From NCBI RefSeq assembly GCF_014305155.1, contig NZ_JACRUK010000002.1, positions 149,015 to 211,096 on the forward strand: a stretch of 62,082 nt of DNA. Reading direction: 5' to 3'. A model generated the notes under the pieces. The model made no database searches, was not told the origin of the DNA, and worked only from the letters and a program-made list of their open reading frames with translations. Source of the stretch: Flavobacterium muglaense (GTDB lineage Bacteria; Bacteroidota; Bacteroidia; Flavobacteriales; Flavobacteriaceae). A program made the translations under genes and the position numbers. Within the stretch, counting starts at the first letter, position 1, and each line of letters opens with the position of its first letter. Of the stretch, positions 33,584-42,586 are shown one piece after another.

Positions 33584-34186
33584 TTAAAGGTTTTCTAAAA
33601 GCAACAAATAAAGGTTTTTTGGCGAACTGCCATATTGAGTAAAGTCTTCTTCTTGTACTTTCTCAAAATATTTGATTGCCGTGATATTTGTTGGATAATC
33701 TCTTTCGTATTTTTTCTTTATAGCGCTCAAACCATCGCTTTTTACTTCTAGTATTTGGCTTGTTGTTGCCAATACTATAATGTTTGCAGGAAGTTCGTTT
33801 GGTTTATGCTGCTTAATTTGTTTCGAAGAAAATAAAATTGAACCTTCTTCGGCTATTAGGTTTTCACAAGTGGAGAATAAAAATGTAGGTCGGGTTACTT
33901 GTTCGTATGGAAGTTTGTTTTCCTTTAATAGGCTAAAAAGACTTGGGTCAAAACACAGTACTTCTTTCTCATACCAATCGTTCTCTTCTAAAATGTTTTC
34001 TAGTTGCTCTTTTACTTCTTCAAAGTTTTCACAGTATAAAAACTTACCTCCGTTTTTTTTGAAATTAAAAATAAACTGTTCGTCAGTAGACAAATCAGCT
34101 TTTTCAAAAGAGCCATTATTTTCTTGCTCTTTCTCCTCGTCTGAAGATGAAATACTAGAACCAAAAATTTTTCTAAAAAGACTCAT
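33584..34186 (-). CDS. LUD domain protein (LutC/YkgG-like)
   Basis: 200-residue soluble protein. After a serine- and glutamate-rich N-terminal 30 residues, residues 35-200 fit the LUD domain (lactate utilisation proteins B and C) fold: FLFSTCENLIAEEGSILFSS is the characteristic GxxE-containing strand, and PANIIVLATTSQIL a central strand. In Bacteroidota this orphan gene is regularly found between ftsH and cdsA without lutA or lutB. Its role here is unknown; a lactate function is not supported by neighbours. It starts 116 bases after ftsH ends. Confidence 0.8.
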   Translation of the reverse strand: MSLFRKIFGSSISSSDEEKEQENNGSFEKADLSTDEQFIFNFKKNGGKFLYCENFEEVKEQLENILEENDWYEKEVLCFDPSLFSLLKENKLPYEQVTRPTFLFSTCENLIAEEGSILFSSKQIKQHKPNELPANIIVLATTSQILEVKSDGLSAIKKKYERDYPTNITAIKYFEKVQEEDFTQYGSSPKNLYLLLLENL

Positions 34187-34302
34187 ATTTTGTTAAGGTA
34201 CTTTATGTGTTATGGGAAAACGTCCAAAGATAAAAAAATCTTAATTCAAAAGGGACTTTTGAATTAAGATTTTATAAATAATTAAATTTTCGGGTAAATA
34301 TG

Positions 34303-36228
34303 TTACGATACTACTTCACCAAGATTTTTGTCAAAAGTTCGTTTCCCAAAGATTGCTTCTAAGTCATCTTTGAAGATTACTTCTTTTTCGATCAGTATAT
34401 CTGCAAGTTGATTGAGCTTGTCTTTGTTCTCTTCTAAAATTTGTATTGCTCTTTGGTACTGGCTTTCAATTAGTAATGAAATTTCGGCATCAATGATTCT
34501 AGCAGTGTCTTCAGAGTACGGCTTAGAGAAGTTGTATTCACTTTGACCTGTTGAGTCATAATAAGTAACGTTTCCTATTTTATCATTCAGTCCGTAAACG
34601 GTTACCATAGCTCTCGCTTGTTTGGTCACTTTTTCTAAATCACTCAAAGCACCTGTCGAAATACGGTCAAAAGTTACCTTTTCGGCAGCTCTTCCTCCCA
34701 TAGTAGCACACATTTCATCTAGCATTTGGTCTGGACGAACAATCTGACGCTCTTCTGGTAAGTACCAAGCAGCACCTAAGCTTTGTCCTCTAGGCACAAT
34801 TGTTACCTTAATTAAGGGAGCAGCGTGCTCTAGCATCCAACTTACTGTTGCATGACCCGCTTCGTGAATAGCGATTGCTTTTTTCTCCTCGGGTGTGATT
34901 ATTTTATTTTTCTTTTCTAGTCCACCTACAATTCTATCTACAGCGTCTAAGAAATCTTGTTTGTCTACAGCAGTCTTGTTGTAACGCGCTGCAATAAGTG
35001 CTGCTTCATTACATAGATTTGCAATATCAGCTCCAGAGAAACCAGGTGTTTGTTTGGCTAAAAATTCTAAATCTAATCCTTCAACTTTTTTCAAAGGAGC
35101 AAGGTGTACTTCAAAGATTTCAGCACGTTCGCGAATATCTGGTAAGTCAACAAAAATTTGTCTGTCAAAACGTCCGGCGCGCATTAAGGCTTTATCCAAA
35201 ACATCTGCTCTGTTAGTTGCTGCTAAAACGATTACTTTTGAATTTGTTCCAAAACCATCCATTTCTGTTAGCAATTGGTTCAATGTGTTTTCTCTTTCAT
35301 CATTTCCACCAGACATATTGCTTTTTCCTCTTGCTCTACCTACTGCATCAATTTCATCAATGAAAATAATGGCAGGCGATTTTTCTTTGGCTTGCTTAAA
35401 TAAGTCACGTACTCTAGATGCACCAACTCCTACAAACATTTCAACAAAATCAGATCCTGATAAAGAGAAAAATGGAACTTGAGCTTCACCAGCTACGGCT
35501 TTCGCCAATAATGTTTTACCTGTACCAGGAGGTCCAACTAATAATGCACCTTTTGGTATTTTACCTCCTAGATTGGTGTATTTTTCAGGGTTTTTCAAGA
35601 ATTCAACAATTTCTTGAATCTCTTCTTTTGCACCTTCTAGTCCGGCAACATCTTTAAATGTTGTTTTTACATCCGTTTTTTCGTCAAAAAGTTTTGCTTT
35701 TGATTTACCGATGTTGAAAATTTGACCGCCACCGCCGCCACCGCCGCCAGACATTTTACGCATGATGAAAATCCAAACTCCAATGATAATTATGATAGGC
35801 AGTAAACTGATTAGGATATCAGTCCAGTTGCTTCTTTGTGAAAATTTAAAATCTTTTAATTTCCCTTCGGCTACTGCTTTTTCTAATTTATTTTGAAATA
35901 TTTGGTCATTACCAATCTCAAATGAATATTGCGGACCTTTACTAGGATTTCCTAGCATGTCTTTGGCTACTTTTACGTGTTCTTTTAATTTTAAAGCTTC
36001 GGGATTTAAATAAACTTCTGCTTCTGTTTTGTTAGATACAACTACTTTCTGAATTTGACCTTTTTCTAATAATATCTCAAAATTAGGTGGGGTCAAAGAA
36101 GCTGGTTCTTGAAAATTTGAACTACCAGTCATGAAACTGATAAATAAGAAAATAAGTAAGATGGCAGTATAAACTAACCATGGACTTACTTTAAATTTAT
36201 TTGGGTTTGGATTATTGTCTTTTGCCAT
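34303..36228 (-). CDS. ftsH: ATP-dependent zinc metalloprotease FtsH
   Basis: 641-residue membrane AAA+ protease for quality control of membrane and regulatory proteins. Two transmembrane segments (about 16-34 and 139-156) flank a periplasmic domain. The glycine run at 161-168 is a linker. Walker A is GPPGTGKT (232-239), Walker B IIFIDEID (288-294), the second region of homology ends RAGRFDR (350-356), and the zinc site is HEAGH (455-459) with a downstream aspartate. Full-length for the family. It is 16 bases downstream of rsfS, so both probably share a promoter. Confidence 0.98.
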   Translation of the reverse strand: MAKDNNPNPNKFKVSPWLVYTAILLIFLFISFMTGSSNFQEPASLTPPNFEILLEKGQIQKVVVSNKTEAEVYLNPEALKLKEHVKVAKDMLGNPSKGPQYSFEIGNDQIFQNKLEKAVAEGKLKDFKFSQRSNWTDILISLLPIIIIIGVWIFIMRKMSGGGGGGGGQIFNIGKSKAKLFDEKTDVKTTFKDVAGLEGAKEEIQEIVEFLKNPEKYTNLGGKIPKGALLVGPPGTGKTLLAKAVAGEAQVPFFSLSGSDFVEMFVGVGASRVRDLFKQAKEKSPAIIFIDEIDAVGRARGKSNMSGGNDERENTLNQLLTEMDGFGTNSKVIVLAATNRADVLDKALMRAGRFDRQIFVDLPDIRERAEIFEVHLAPLKKVEGLDLEFLAKQTPGFSGADIANLCNEAALIAARYNKTAVDKQDFLDAVDRIVGGLEKKNKIITPEEKKAIAIHEAGHATVSWMLEHAAPLIKVTIVPRGQSLGAAWYLPEERQIVRPDQMLDEMCATMGGRAAEKVTFDRISTGALSDLEKVTKQARAMVTVYGLNDKIGNVTYYDSTGQSEYNFSKPYSEDTARIIDAEISLLIESQYQRAIQILEENKDKLNQLADILIEKEVIFKDDLEAIFGKRTFDKNLGEVVS

Positions 36229-36244
36229 TTTTGCTCTTCTTTCT

Positions 36245-36616
36245 TTAGTATTTGTTAGCTATTGTAGTAATTTTTGCATCTCCCCACAAGCTTTCAATAT
36301 TGTAATATTCTCTAATTTGTTTTTGAAAAACGTGTACTACAATGTTTACATAATCCATAAGAACCCATTCTGCATTATCTGATCCCTCAACATGCCAAGG
36401 CTTGTCTTTTAATTCCTTTGAAACTGTTTTTTGAATAGAGTTAACGATAGCATTTACTTGTGTATTTGAGTTACCATTACAAACAACAAAATAATCACAA
36501 ACTGCGGTGTCAATTTCTCTTAGGTCGAGAATATCTATATCATTTCCTTTTACTTCTTCGATTCCTTTAATGATGTTTGCTAGTAAATCATCATTGTTTA
36601 TTGTCTTTTTTGCCAT
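36245..36616 (-). CDS. rsfS: Ribosome silencing factor RsfS
   Basis: 123-residue DUF143/RsfS protein that binds ribosomal protein L14 (uL14) and keeps 30S and 50S subunits apart in starvation. The key motif DYFVVCNGNSNTQVNAI and the KPWHVEGSDNAEWVLMDYVNIVVHVF segment are diagnostic. It is first in the minus-strand run with ftsH, divergent from birA over 95 bases. Confidence 0.96.
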   Translation of the reverse strand: MAKKTINNDDLLANIIKGIEEVKGNDIDILDLREIDTAVCDYFVVCNGNSNTQVNAIVNSIQKTVSKELKDKPWHVEGSDNAEWVLMDYVNIVVHVFQKQIREYYNIESLWGDAKITTIANKY

Positions 36617-36711
36617 GAAAAATTTTTATATAAGTTTGTAAAGTTACCATTTTTTGTGTTTATTTTTGAACCTTAACATAATATTAAATTTTCTTACACA
36701 AATAATAACTC

Positions 36712-37440
36712 ATGAAGTTAATCAAACTCGATGCCATAGATTCTACTAATGAGTTTCTAAAGGGATTGTCCAGCAAGCAAGATCTCGAAAATTTTACTGT
36801 AGTTACAGCCGAAAATCAAACCAAAGGAAAGGGTCAAATGGGGTCAGTTTGGATCTCTGAAGCGGGTAAGAATCTAATAATGAGTGTTTTTGTAAAAGAT
36901 TCATTGTCAGATGTGAGTCAGATATACAGTCTTAATATTGCAGTAGCTTTGGCAGTGATTGAAAGTTTAGAAAGCTATAATATTCCGGAATTGAGTATAA
37001 AATGGCCAAACGACATTATGTCATATAATTTTAAAATTGGCGGTCTTTTGTTAGAAAATAGTATCAAAAGTGACGGAACGCTAAGTTCAATCATCGGGTT
37101 GGGACTTAATATCAATCAAACTAATTTTGAAAACCTTCCCAAAGCGTCTTCGCTTGCGCAAATAAGTAAGACAACTTTCGATAAAGAAAAGATACTTTTG
37201 ACCATCATGGAAAAGTTAGAAAGTACTATCAGGAATTTAGAGTATGATGTTCGTTCGTTATGGGAATCATATAATGGTTTGTTGTTTAAAAAAGGGGTTC
37301 CAATGCCTTTTAAAGATCAATCAGATAAAAATTTTATGGGAATCATTCAAGGTGTATCTACTGCTGGTCAATTGCAATTGTTGCTAGAAGATGACACAAT
37401 TGCCGAATATAGCTTAAAGGAAATTCAGATGTTGTATTAG
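36712..37440 (+). CDS. birA: Biotin--[acetyl-CoA-carboxylase] ligase
   Basis: 242-residue biotin protein ligase. It activates biotin with ATP and joins it to the biotin carboxyl carrier protein. LDAIDSTNEF is the start of the catalytic domain, TKGKGQMGSVWISEAGKNL corresponds to the GRGRxGR biotinyl-AMP loop, and IKWPNDIM with KIGGLLLE contains the biotin-binding lysine region. A small SH3-like C-terminal domain follows (about 190-242). There is no N-terminal DNA-binding domain, so it is ligase only (class I), not a repressor. Confidence 0.95.
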   Translation: MKLIKLDAIDSTNEFLKGLSSKQDLENFTVVTAENQTKGKGQMGSVWISEAGKNLIMSVFVKDSLSDVSQIYSLNIAVALAVIESLESYNIPELSIKWPNDIMSYNFKIGGLLLENSIKSDGTLSSIIGLGLNINQTNFENLPKASSLAQISKTTFDKEKILLTIMEKLESTIRNLEYDVRSLWESYNGLLFKKGVPMPFKDQSDKNFMGIIQGVSTAGQLQLLLEDDTIAEYSLKEIQMLY

Positions 37441-37480
37441 TAAAAAGTGTTTTTGTTGCAGAACGATTCATTTAGAATAA

Positions 37481-37524
37481 AAAAAAATACTCTTTTAGTT
37501 TGTACACCAAAAGAGTATTTTTAA
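37481..37524. terminator. Bidirectional terminator between birA and pyrE operon
   Basis: AAAAATACTCTTTT (37483-37496) pairs perfectly with AAAAGAGTATTTTT (37509-37522), 14 bp, loop of 12. It serves the convergent birA and SRPBCC genes. Confidence 0.95.
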
Positions 37525-37543
37525 ATATATTAGATTATTCAAA

Positions 37544-37936
37544 CTATAGTTTGCCCATATTGCTTGCTAGCGTTTCAATAAACTTACCTATAGGTCCTTT
37601 AATCATCATGGCCATCATGGGGTTGAAGTCTCCTTCAAAGTCCAATTTTACCGCACTTGAAACATCAGATACTGCATCGATGTTAGCAATTAAAGTAAAC
37701 GGAAGTTTATCACTTGCAGCACCCAAAACTACTTTGCTTGGAGCTACTTTTTCTTTCATTTTAAGTTTGATTTCAGGCATGCCTTTCAATCCAAAGATAA
37801 AAGCATCCTCGCCTATAACCTCAAATTTAGCGATGTTATCCGGCATTAACTTCTCGAAATTCTTCACATCAGTCAATAAATCGAATAATTCTTGTGCTGA
37901 TTTCTCAACGTTTACTTTCGGACTTTCTAAGTTCAT
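37544..37936 (-). CDS. SRPBCC (START-like) family protein
   Basis: 130-residue protein with a START/Bet v 1-like fold: SPKVNVEKSAQELFDLLTDVKNFEKLMPDN is the standard start of the SRPBCC superfamily (strand, helix, helix), followed by strands through residue 105 and a C-terminal helix. These proteins bind hydrophobic ligands; no specific ligand is predicted. It follows pyrE by ten bases and so is in the same transcript. That pairing is common in Bacteroidota but unexplained. Confidence 0.88.
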   Translation of the reverse strand: MNLESPKVNVEKSAQELFDLLTDVKNFEKLMPDNIAKFEVIGEDAFIFGLKGMPEIKLKMKEKVAPSKVVLGAASDKLPFTLIANIDAVSDVSSAVKLDFEGDFNPMMAMMIKGPIGKFIETLASNMGKL

Positions 37937-37946
37937 CTTTCTTAAT

Positions 37947-38597
37947 TTATTTAGTTTCTACATTCCAAGTCGATGGAGTAGCATTCCATTCTCTCAATGT
38001 AATTTCTTCTTTTTCTGTAATGTAGCTTTTTGCAACAGCTAGATTCAACAAGTTTTGATAGTTACTCAAAGTGTACAAATCAAGTTTAGCCTCTTTAAAG
38101 TTTTGTTCGGCCACGTCAAACCCGTAGGTAAAAATGGCTGCCATCCCTTTGATATTAGCTCCTGCAGCGCGCAAAGCCTCAACTGCATTCAAACTGCTGT
38201 TTCCGGTGCTAATCAAATCTTCGACTACAACAACGTTTTGTCCTTTTTGTAAAAAACCTTCCACTTGGTTTTGTCGACCATGTTTTTTGGCTTCTGGACG
38301 CACATAAACAAAGGGAAGCCCCATGCTCTCTGCAACCAGCATACCAATTCCTATTGCTCCGGTGGCTACACCTGCAATAACATCTGGCTTACCAAATTGT
38401 TTTTCAATGTTTTTAGAAAATTCATCACGAACATAATTTCTTATGCTTGGAAATGAGAGTATTAGCCTGTTATCACAATAAATAGGTGATTTCCATCCCG
38501 AAGCCCATGTAAAAGGATTTCCTGGATTCAATTTAATTGCATTTATTTGTAAAAGCAATTCGGCTGTTTTTTCGGCAGTATCTTTATTAAAAATCAT
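37947..38597 (-). CDS. pyrE: Orotate phosphoribosyltransferase
   Basis: 216-residue enzyme joining orotate and PRPP to OMP in pyrimidine synthesis. The PRPP-binding motif is VVVVEDLISTGNSSL; KKHGRQNQVEG holds the flexible-loop lysines and histidine. ATG at 38597 (MIFNKDTAEKTAE) matches PyrE N-termini; the frame stays open to 38654 but that part runs into the divergent Nudix gene. A TAnnTTTG element (38602-38609) suggests a leader of only a base or two, or a leaderless mRNA. Confidence 0.96.
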   Translation of the reverse strand: MIFNKDTAEKTAELLLQINAIKLNPGNPFTWASGWKSPIYCDNRLILSFPSIRNYVRDEFSKNIEKQFGKPDVIAGVATGAIGIGMLVAESMGLPFVYVRPEAKKHGRQNQVEGFLQKGQNVVVVEDLISTGNSSLNAVEALRAAGANIKGMAAIFTYGFDVAEQNFKEAKLDLYTLSNYQNLLNLAVAKSYITEKEEITLREWNATPSTWNVETK

Positions 38598-38601
38598 ACC
38601 A

Positions 38602-38630
38602 CAAATGTATAAAGTTTTTGTTAACGACAA
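38602..38630 (-). promoter_or_regulatory. pyrE promoter overlapping the Nudix start codon
   Basis: Minus-strand TACATTTG (plus 38602-38609) with TTG at plus 38628-38630, 18-base spacer. The -7 element contains the ATG (38605-38607) of the divergent Nudix gene. The pyrE start codon is five bases past the element. Confidence 0.62.
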
Positions 38631-39219
38631 ACCACTTTTTTTGACAAATAACATCTCAAAAGAGACAGATTTTCAATTATTTCTACTTGAAAGCATTGAT
38701 ATAAAGCAACTTATAGTCAAAATTTTTCAAAATAAAATTCAAAAAGCATATCTCTATCATCCTGATGAAAAGGAGATTATGAAGACTTTGAAAACAAAAA
38801 TCCCCGTAAATAAAGCGGGCGGAGGATTAGTTTACAATAAAAAAGGGGAGGTGCTCTTCATTTTTAGGAACGGAAAATGGGATTTGCCCAAAGGCGGAAC
38901 CGAAAAAGGGGAGGACATGGAGCAAACTGCCATGCGCGAAGTCGAGGAGGAGACTGGCGTCAACTTATTACGAGTGACGCACAAACTTCAAAAAACCTAT
39001 CACGTCTTTAAGCGCAACGGGGTTTACAAGCTAAAAATCACTCATTGGTTCGAAATGCAAACTGATTTTGAAGGCACTCCTCAAGGACAACTAGACGAAG
39101 GAATCGAAAAAGTAGCTTGGTTTAGCCCTGAGGAAATTCCCGAGGCATTAAATAATTCTTATGAGAACATTAAATTATTGTTTGAGCAAGAAAAAAGCAT
39201 TCATCCTACAAAAGTCTAA
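38605..39219 (+). CDS. Nudix hydrolase
   Basis: 204-residue protein with a Nudix domain in residues 70-195. The Nudix box GGTEKGEDMEQTAMREVEEE followed by TGV matches G-x5-E-x7-R-E-U-x-E-E-x-G-U, the magnesium- and diphosphate-binding loop. The substrate (a nucleoside diphosphate derivative) cannot be told. The N-terminal 65 residues form a small extra domain. It is divergent from pyrE with only seven bases between the start codons. No own -7 element was found upstream, since the upstream DNA is pyrE coding sequence. Confidence 0.92.
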   Translation: MYKVFVNDKPLFLTNNISKETDFQLFLLESIDIKQLIVKIFQNKIQKAYLYHPDEKEIMKTLKTKIPVNKAGGGLVYNKKGEVLFIFRNGKWDLPKGGTEKGEDMEQTAMREVEEETGVNLLRVTHKLQKTYHVFKRNGVYKLKITHWFEMQTDFEGTPQGQLDEGIEKVAWFSPEEIPEALNNSYENIKLLFEQEKSIHPTKV

Positions 39220-39241
39220 TTAGGGCATGCCTCCATAAAAT

Positions 39242-39285
39242 AAAATGGGCTACTCATCTATGTGGTGAGTGGCCCATTTTTTTTA
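39242..39285. terminator. Bidirectional terminator after the Nudix gene
   Basis: AAAATGGGCTACTCA (39242-39256) pairs with TGAGTGGCCCATTTT (39266-39280), one wobble pair, loop of nine, then Ts. Confidence 0.95.
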
Positions 39286-39358
39286 TGCTGTCAGGCTATA
39301 TACGCACCGCGTTGGCGGTTTGCTGCTATCCTTCATGCGGTCCCGTTTCTAGAGACTA

Positions 39359-41092
39359 CTATGGTGCTAGAACACGGTAAATCGGGTATTGCAAATGCGC
39401 TTTCTCATAGTAAACAGAGTTTTTATAAATCCAGTCTAGTTGTGCTTCTGGGTTTTTGGCAAATGTGGTATCCTGAATCATTTTTTGTCGCATTGCTTCG
39501 TTTAGTTTGGGGTTTTCCTTTAAAAGTAAGGCAGCAGTATCTTCAAATACGTAGTCCGAAAAACCTTCTTTTTGTTGTAACATGGTGTCAAAGAAATTCC
39601 AATTAAAAAAGGAATCAATTCCTTCTGGCTCTAGTGTTTCAATAATATATTTTACTCCTTCTTGTTGGGTAGGAACAACGTAGTCTCCTTTACTAAATTT
39701 TACCTCTCTTTTTTGTGTTGTTAATTGGGTGTCACGATGCAGGTAATGGCCTTCGTATGCTGAAGTAGCGGTTTTATAATCGGCTATGCGATAGCTTTCA
39801 ACGGTTATTGTACTATCTTTTTTTAATTCTTGGTATTCGATGCCATTGTTTTTTAACAGAGCCGTGATGTTCCAGAACCCTTGCGGAATAATATAAGCTT
39901 TAGGGATCTTGATTTGTTTGGTAGGTTGGTACTCTTTTAAATAAGGTATTTCTTTTTTAAAAGGTTTTGTACGGTCATAATACAATCGATCTGCCGTTGT
40001 GGCTTCACTTTTTTTATGCCCTGCTTCAAAGCCTAAGAAGGTAAAAGGAGTAATTTTTGTAGTGTCTAGCGCCCATTTTATGGTGTAGTTTGCTCCTGGT
40101 AAGTACAACGACTGGTTTGCTACTCTTTTTTGTTTTATTTGTTTAAAGTTTGCATCTGTATAATCGATGGTGCTTCGCATAAATTCATAGGTCGCTTTTA
40201 CGCGCTCGCTATATTTTTTAAGCATATGTGTTTCAACTACAAACCCAATGGTATTAAATAGTGATGTATAGCCGGTAGAATATCTTGGACTATCAAAGAA
40301 TTGGGCAAAACCTTGGTCTGGTGTTTCGCTAAATGCATTGACATAAGGTGTAGTTTCTAGAGATTTCTTTTGTAAACTAGCAACTAAGGCAGGCATCATT
40401 TCTTGGTCTAAATAGTTTCCTATAATGGAACCTATTTTGTTTTGTTGCGTCATGATGTAGGTAAGTTTGTATTGATAATCCGCTCCATTGCTAACATGAT
40501 TGTCTATAAAAACATCCGGATTCGTAAGCTGAAAAATGCCGGCAAAACTAGCAGTGTTTCTGGTGTCTGCTTTTATGAAATCTCTATTTAGATCGTAGTT
40601 TCTGGCATTTCCTCTAAAACCGTACAGTTCTGGGCCGTCTTGATTGGCTCTGGAGGTAGCATTGCGATTGAGTGCACCACCAATATTATAAACGGGAATG
40701 GTAACAACAACAGTGTTTTTCGGGCTGCTTATTTTTCCTAAAGCTAAATCTCGGTACAATTGTATGGTCGCGTCAATGCCGTCTGGTTCTCCAGCATGAA
40801 TACCGTTGTTGATCAATAAAACCGCTTTGTTTTGTTGAATAGTCTCAAAGCTGAATTTCTTTTCAGCATTAAAAATTACAATGTGGAGTGGTTGTCCGCT
40901 ATCTGTGAGTCCCATTTTTTTTATTTGAATTGTTGGAAAATTTTGTGCCAAGAGTTCATAATAAGCAATGGTTTCTTGATAAGTAGCAGATTGGTTGCCG
41001 TTTCCTTGTTCAAAAACTGTAGGGTAGCTAAGGTCTTTTTGTGCAAAAACCGTTGTGGTCAAGAGAAGTAAAAGTAGGTTTGAAAATCTCAT
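39359..41092 (-). CDS. M14-family zinc carboxypeptidase, secreted
   Basis: 577-residue exported peptidase. Signal peptide MRFSNLLLLLLTTTVFAQ (likely cut after Ala17). The peptidase M14 domain covers about 35-300: HAGEPDG supplies zinc ligands His99 and Glu102, and FIDNHVSNGAD supplies His199; the catalytic glutamate is probably in FVVETHMLKKYS. The C-terminal half (320-577) is a domain I do not recognise. It could trim peptides or act on cell-wall peptides. A single-gene unit. Confidence 0.9.
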   Translation of the reverse strand: MRFSNLLLLLLTTTVFAQKDLSYPTVFEQGNGNQSATYQETIAYYELLAQNFPTIQIKKMGLTDSGQPLHIVIFNAEKKFSFETIQQNKAVLLINNGIHAGEPDGIDATIQLYRDLALGKISSPKNTVVVTIPVYNIGGALNRNATSRANQDGPELYGFRGNARNYDLNRDFIKADTRNTASFAGIFQLTNPDVFIDNHVSNGADYQYKLTYIMTQQNKIGSIIGNYLDQEMMPALVASLQKKSLETTPYVNAFSETPDQGFAQFFDSPRYSTGYTSLFNTIGFVVETHMLKKYSERVKATYEFMRSTIDYTDANFKQIKQKRVANQSLYLPGANYTIKWALDTTKITPFTFLGFEAGHKKSEATTADRLYYDRTKPFKKEIPYLKEYQPTKQIKIPKAYIIPQGFWNITALLKNNGIEYQELKKDSTITVESYRIADYKTATSAYEGHYLHRDTQLTTQKREVKFSKGDYVVPTQQEGVKYIIETLEPEGIDSFFNWNFFDTMLQQKEGFSDYVFEDTAALLLKENPKLNEAMRQKMIQDTTFAKNPEAQLDWIYKNSVYYEKAHLQYPIYRVLAP

Positions 41093-41215
41093 GGTTGATC
41101 TATTTTATGGATATCAAATATAATTATTTTGTAATTGTTTTAGTTTTTGCATGGTGATAAATGCGAAGTTTGTGATAAAATTGCTATTTCGTCATTTTAA
41201 ATGCAGAATTCATTT

Positions 41216-41223
41216 TACCTTTG
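41216..41223 (+). promoter_or_regulatory. -7 element of the DEAD-box helicase gene
   Basis: TACCTTTG matches TAnnTTTG; the helicase ATG follows 15 bases later. No clear -33 TTG at normal distance. Confidence 0.5.
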
Positions 41224-41238
41224 CACAAATAAAAAAAA

Positions 41239-42585
41239 ATGAATAAGAAGCACCATTCTAACAATATACTATTGAATTTAGGCATTGAAAGTCTAAACGA
41301 AATGCAAGAAGTTGCACAAGATGCGATATTAAATGACAATAATGTACTGTTGTTGTCACCTACAGGTTCTGGTAAAACATTAGCCTTTTTATTGCCTATT
41401 TTTGAAATGCTACAACCCGAAATTCTATCAGTTCAATGTTTAATTCTAGTTCCATCTCGTGAATTAGGATTGCAAATTGAACAAGTTTGGAAAAAAATGG
41501 GTACTGATTATAAAGTGAATGTATGTTACGGCGGTCACTCAATAGATACTGAAATCAAGAATTTAAGCAATCCACCGGCAGTTTTAATTGGAACTCCAGG
41601 ACGTATTGCCGATCATATCGATAGAGGAACTTTTCGTGTAGATAAAATTCAAACATTGATTCTAGATGAATTTGATAAATCATTGCAACTGGGATTCCAT
41701 GAGCAAATGTCATTTATCATTGGGAAATTAACAAAGTTGAACAAACGTGTACTAGTATCTGCAACTTCAGATATTGAGATTCCTAAATATACAAGAGTGG
41801 TTAACCCAACGATTCTTGACTTTATTCCGGAACACGAAGTAGAAACAAATCTTTCGATGAAATTAGTAGTTTCAAAAGAAAAAGACAAAATAGGTAGTTT
41901 ATTCAGCTTGATTTGCTCTTTAAAGTCGGAATCGGCTATTGTTTTTTGTAACCACCGTGACGCCGCAGAGCGCATAAGTGACACTTTGAATGAAAAAGGA
42001 ATTTACGCGACGTATTACCATGGAGGAATGGATCAAGATGAGCGTGAGCGCGCCTTAATCCAGTTTAGAAACGGAAGTGTGAGTTATTTAATTACTACTG
42101 ATCTTGCTGCTCGTGGATTAGATATTCCTGAAATGAACCACGTGATTCACTATCATTTGCCTTCTAAGGAAGACGAATTTACGCATAGAAACGGTCGTAC
42201 TGCTCGTATGACAGCTTCGGGAACTGCTTATGTAGTGGCACACGAAAGCGAGAAAAAAATGGATTATATCGATTATGGTATGAACGTTTTTTCGATCGAA
42301 AATGGCACAACTTTACCTAAACCGCCACAATTTCAAACTATTTACATCAGTGGTGGAAAGAAAAACAAATTGAACAAAATTGATATTGTAGGTTTCTTTT
42401 CTCAAAAAGGAAAATTAGAAAAAGGAGACTTGGGATTAATTGAAGTGAAAGATTTTATCTCTTTTGCGGCCGTAAAATTCAATAAAGTAAAAGATTTATT
42501 GCACAATATCAAGGATGAAAAGATGAAAGGCAAGAAATTCAAAATTGAAGTAGCTAGAAAAGTAATTAAGAAAGAGGAGGAGTAG
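41239..42585 (+). CDS. DEAD-box family RNA helicase with DbpA-like C-terminus
   Basis: 448-residue ATP-dependent RNA helicase. Motifs: Q-motif region (FEMLQP aside, LNEMQEVAQ), Walker A SPTGSGKT (40-47), PSREL, GTPGR (118-122), motif II DEFD (143-146, instead of DEAD), SAT (174-176), and HRNGRTAR. The C-terminus (about 365-448, GFFSQKGKLEKGDLGLIEVKD) resembles the RNA-binding domain of DbpA/YxiN, which targets 23S rRNA, so ribosome assembly is a likely role. DEFD at motif II is an unusual variant. ATG at 41239 follows a promoter element by 15 bases. Confidence 0.93.
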   Translation: MNKKHHSNNILLNLGIESLNEMQEVAQDAILNDNNVLLLSPTGSGKTLAFLLPIFEMLQPEILSVQCLILVPSRELGLQIEQVWKKMGTDYKVNVCYGGHSIDTEIKNLSNPPAVLIGTPGRIADHIDRGTFRVDKIQTLILDEFDKSLQLGFHEQMSFIIGKLTKLNKRVLVSATSDIEIPKYTRVVNPTILDFIPEHEVETNLSMKLVVSKEKDKIGSLFSLICSLKSESAIVFCNHRDAAERISDTLNEKGIYATYYHGGMDQDERERALIQFRNGSVSYLITTDLAARGLDIPEMNHVIHYHLPSKEDEFTHRNGRTARMTASGTAYVVAHESEKKMDYIDYGMNVFSIENGTTLPKPPQFQTIYISGGKKNKLNKIDIVGFFSQKGKLEKGDLGLIEVKDFISFAAVKFNKVKDLLHNIKDEKMKGKKFKIEVARKVIKKEEE

Positions 42586-42586
42586 T

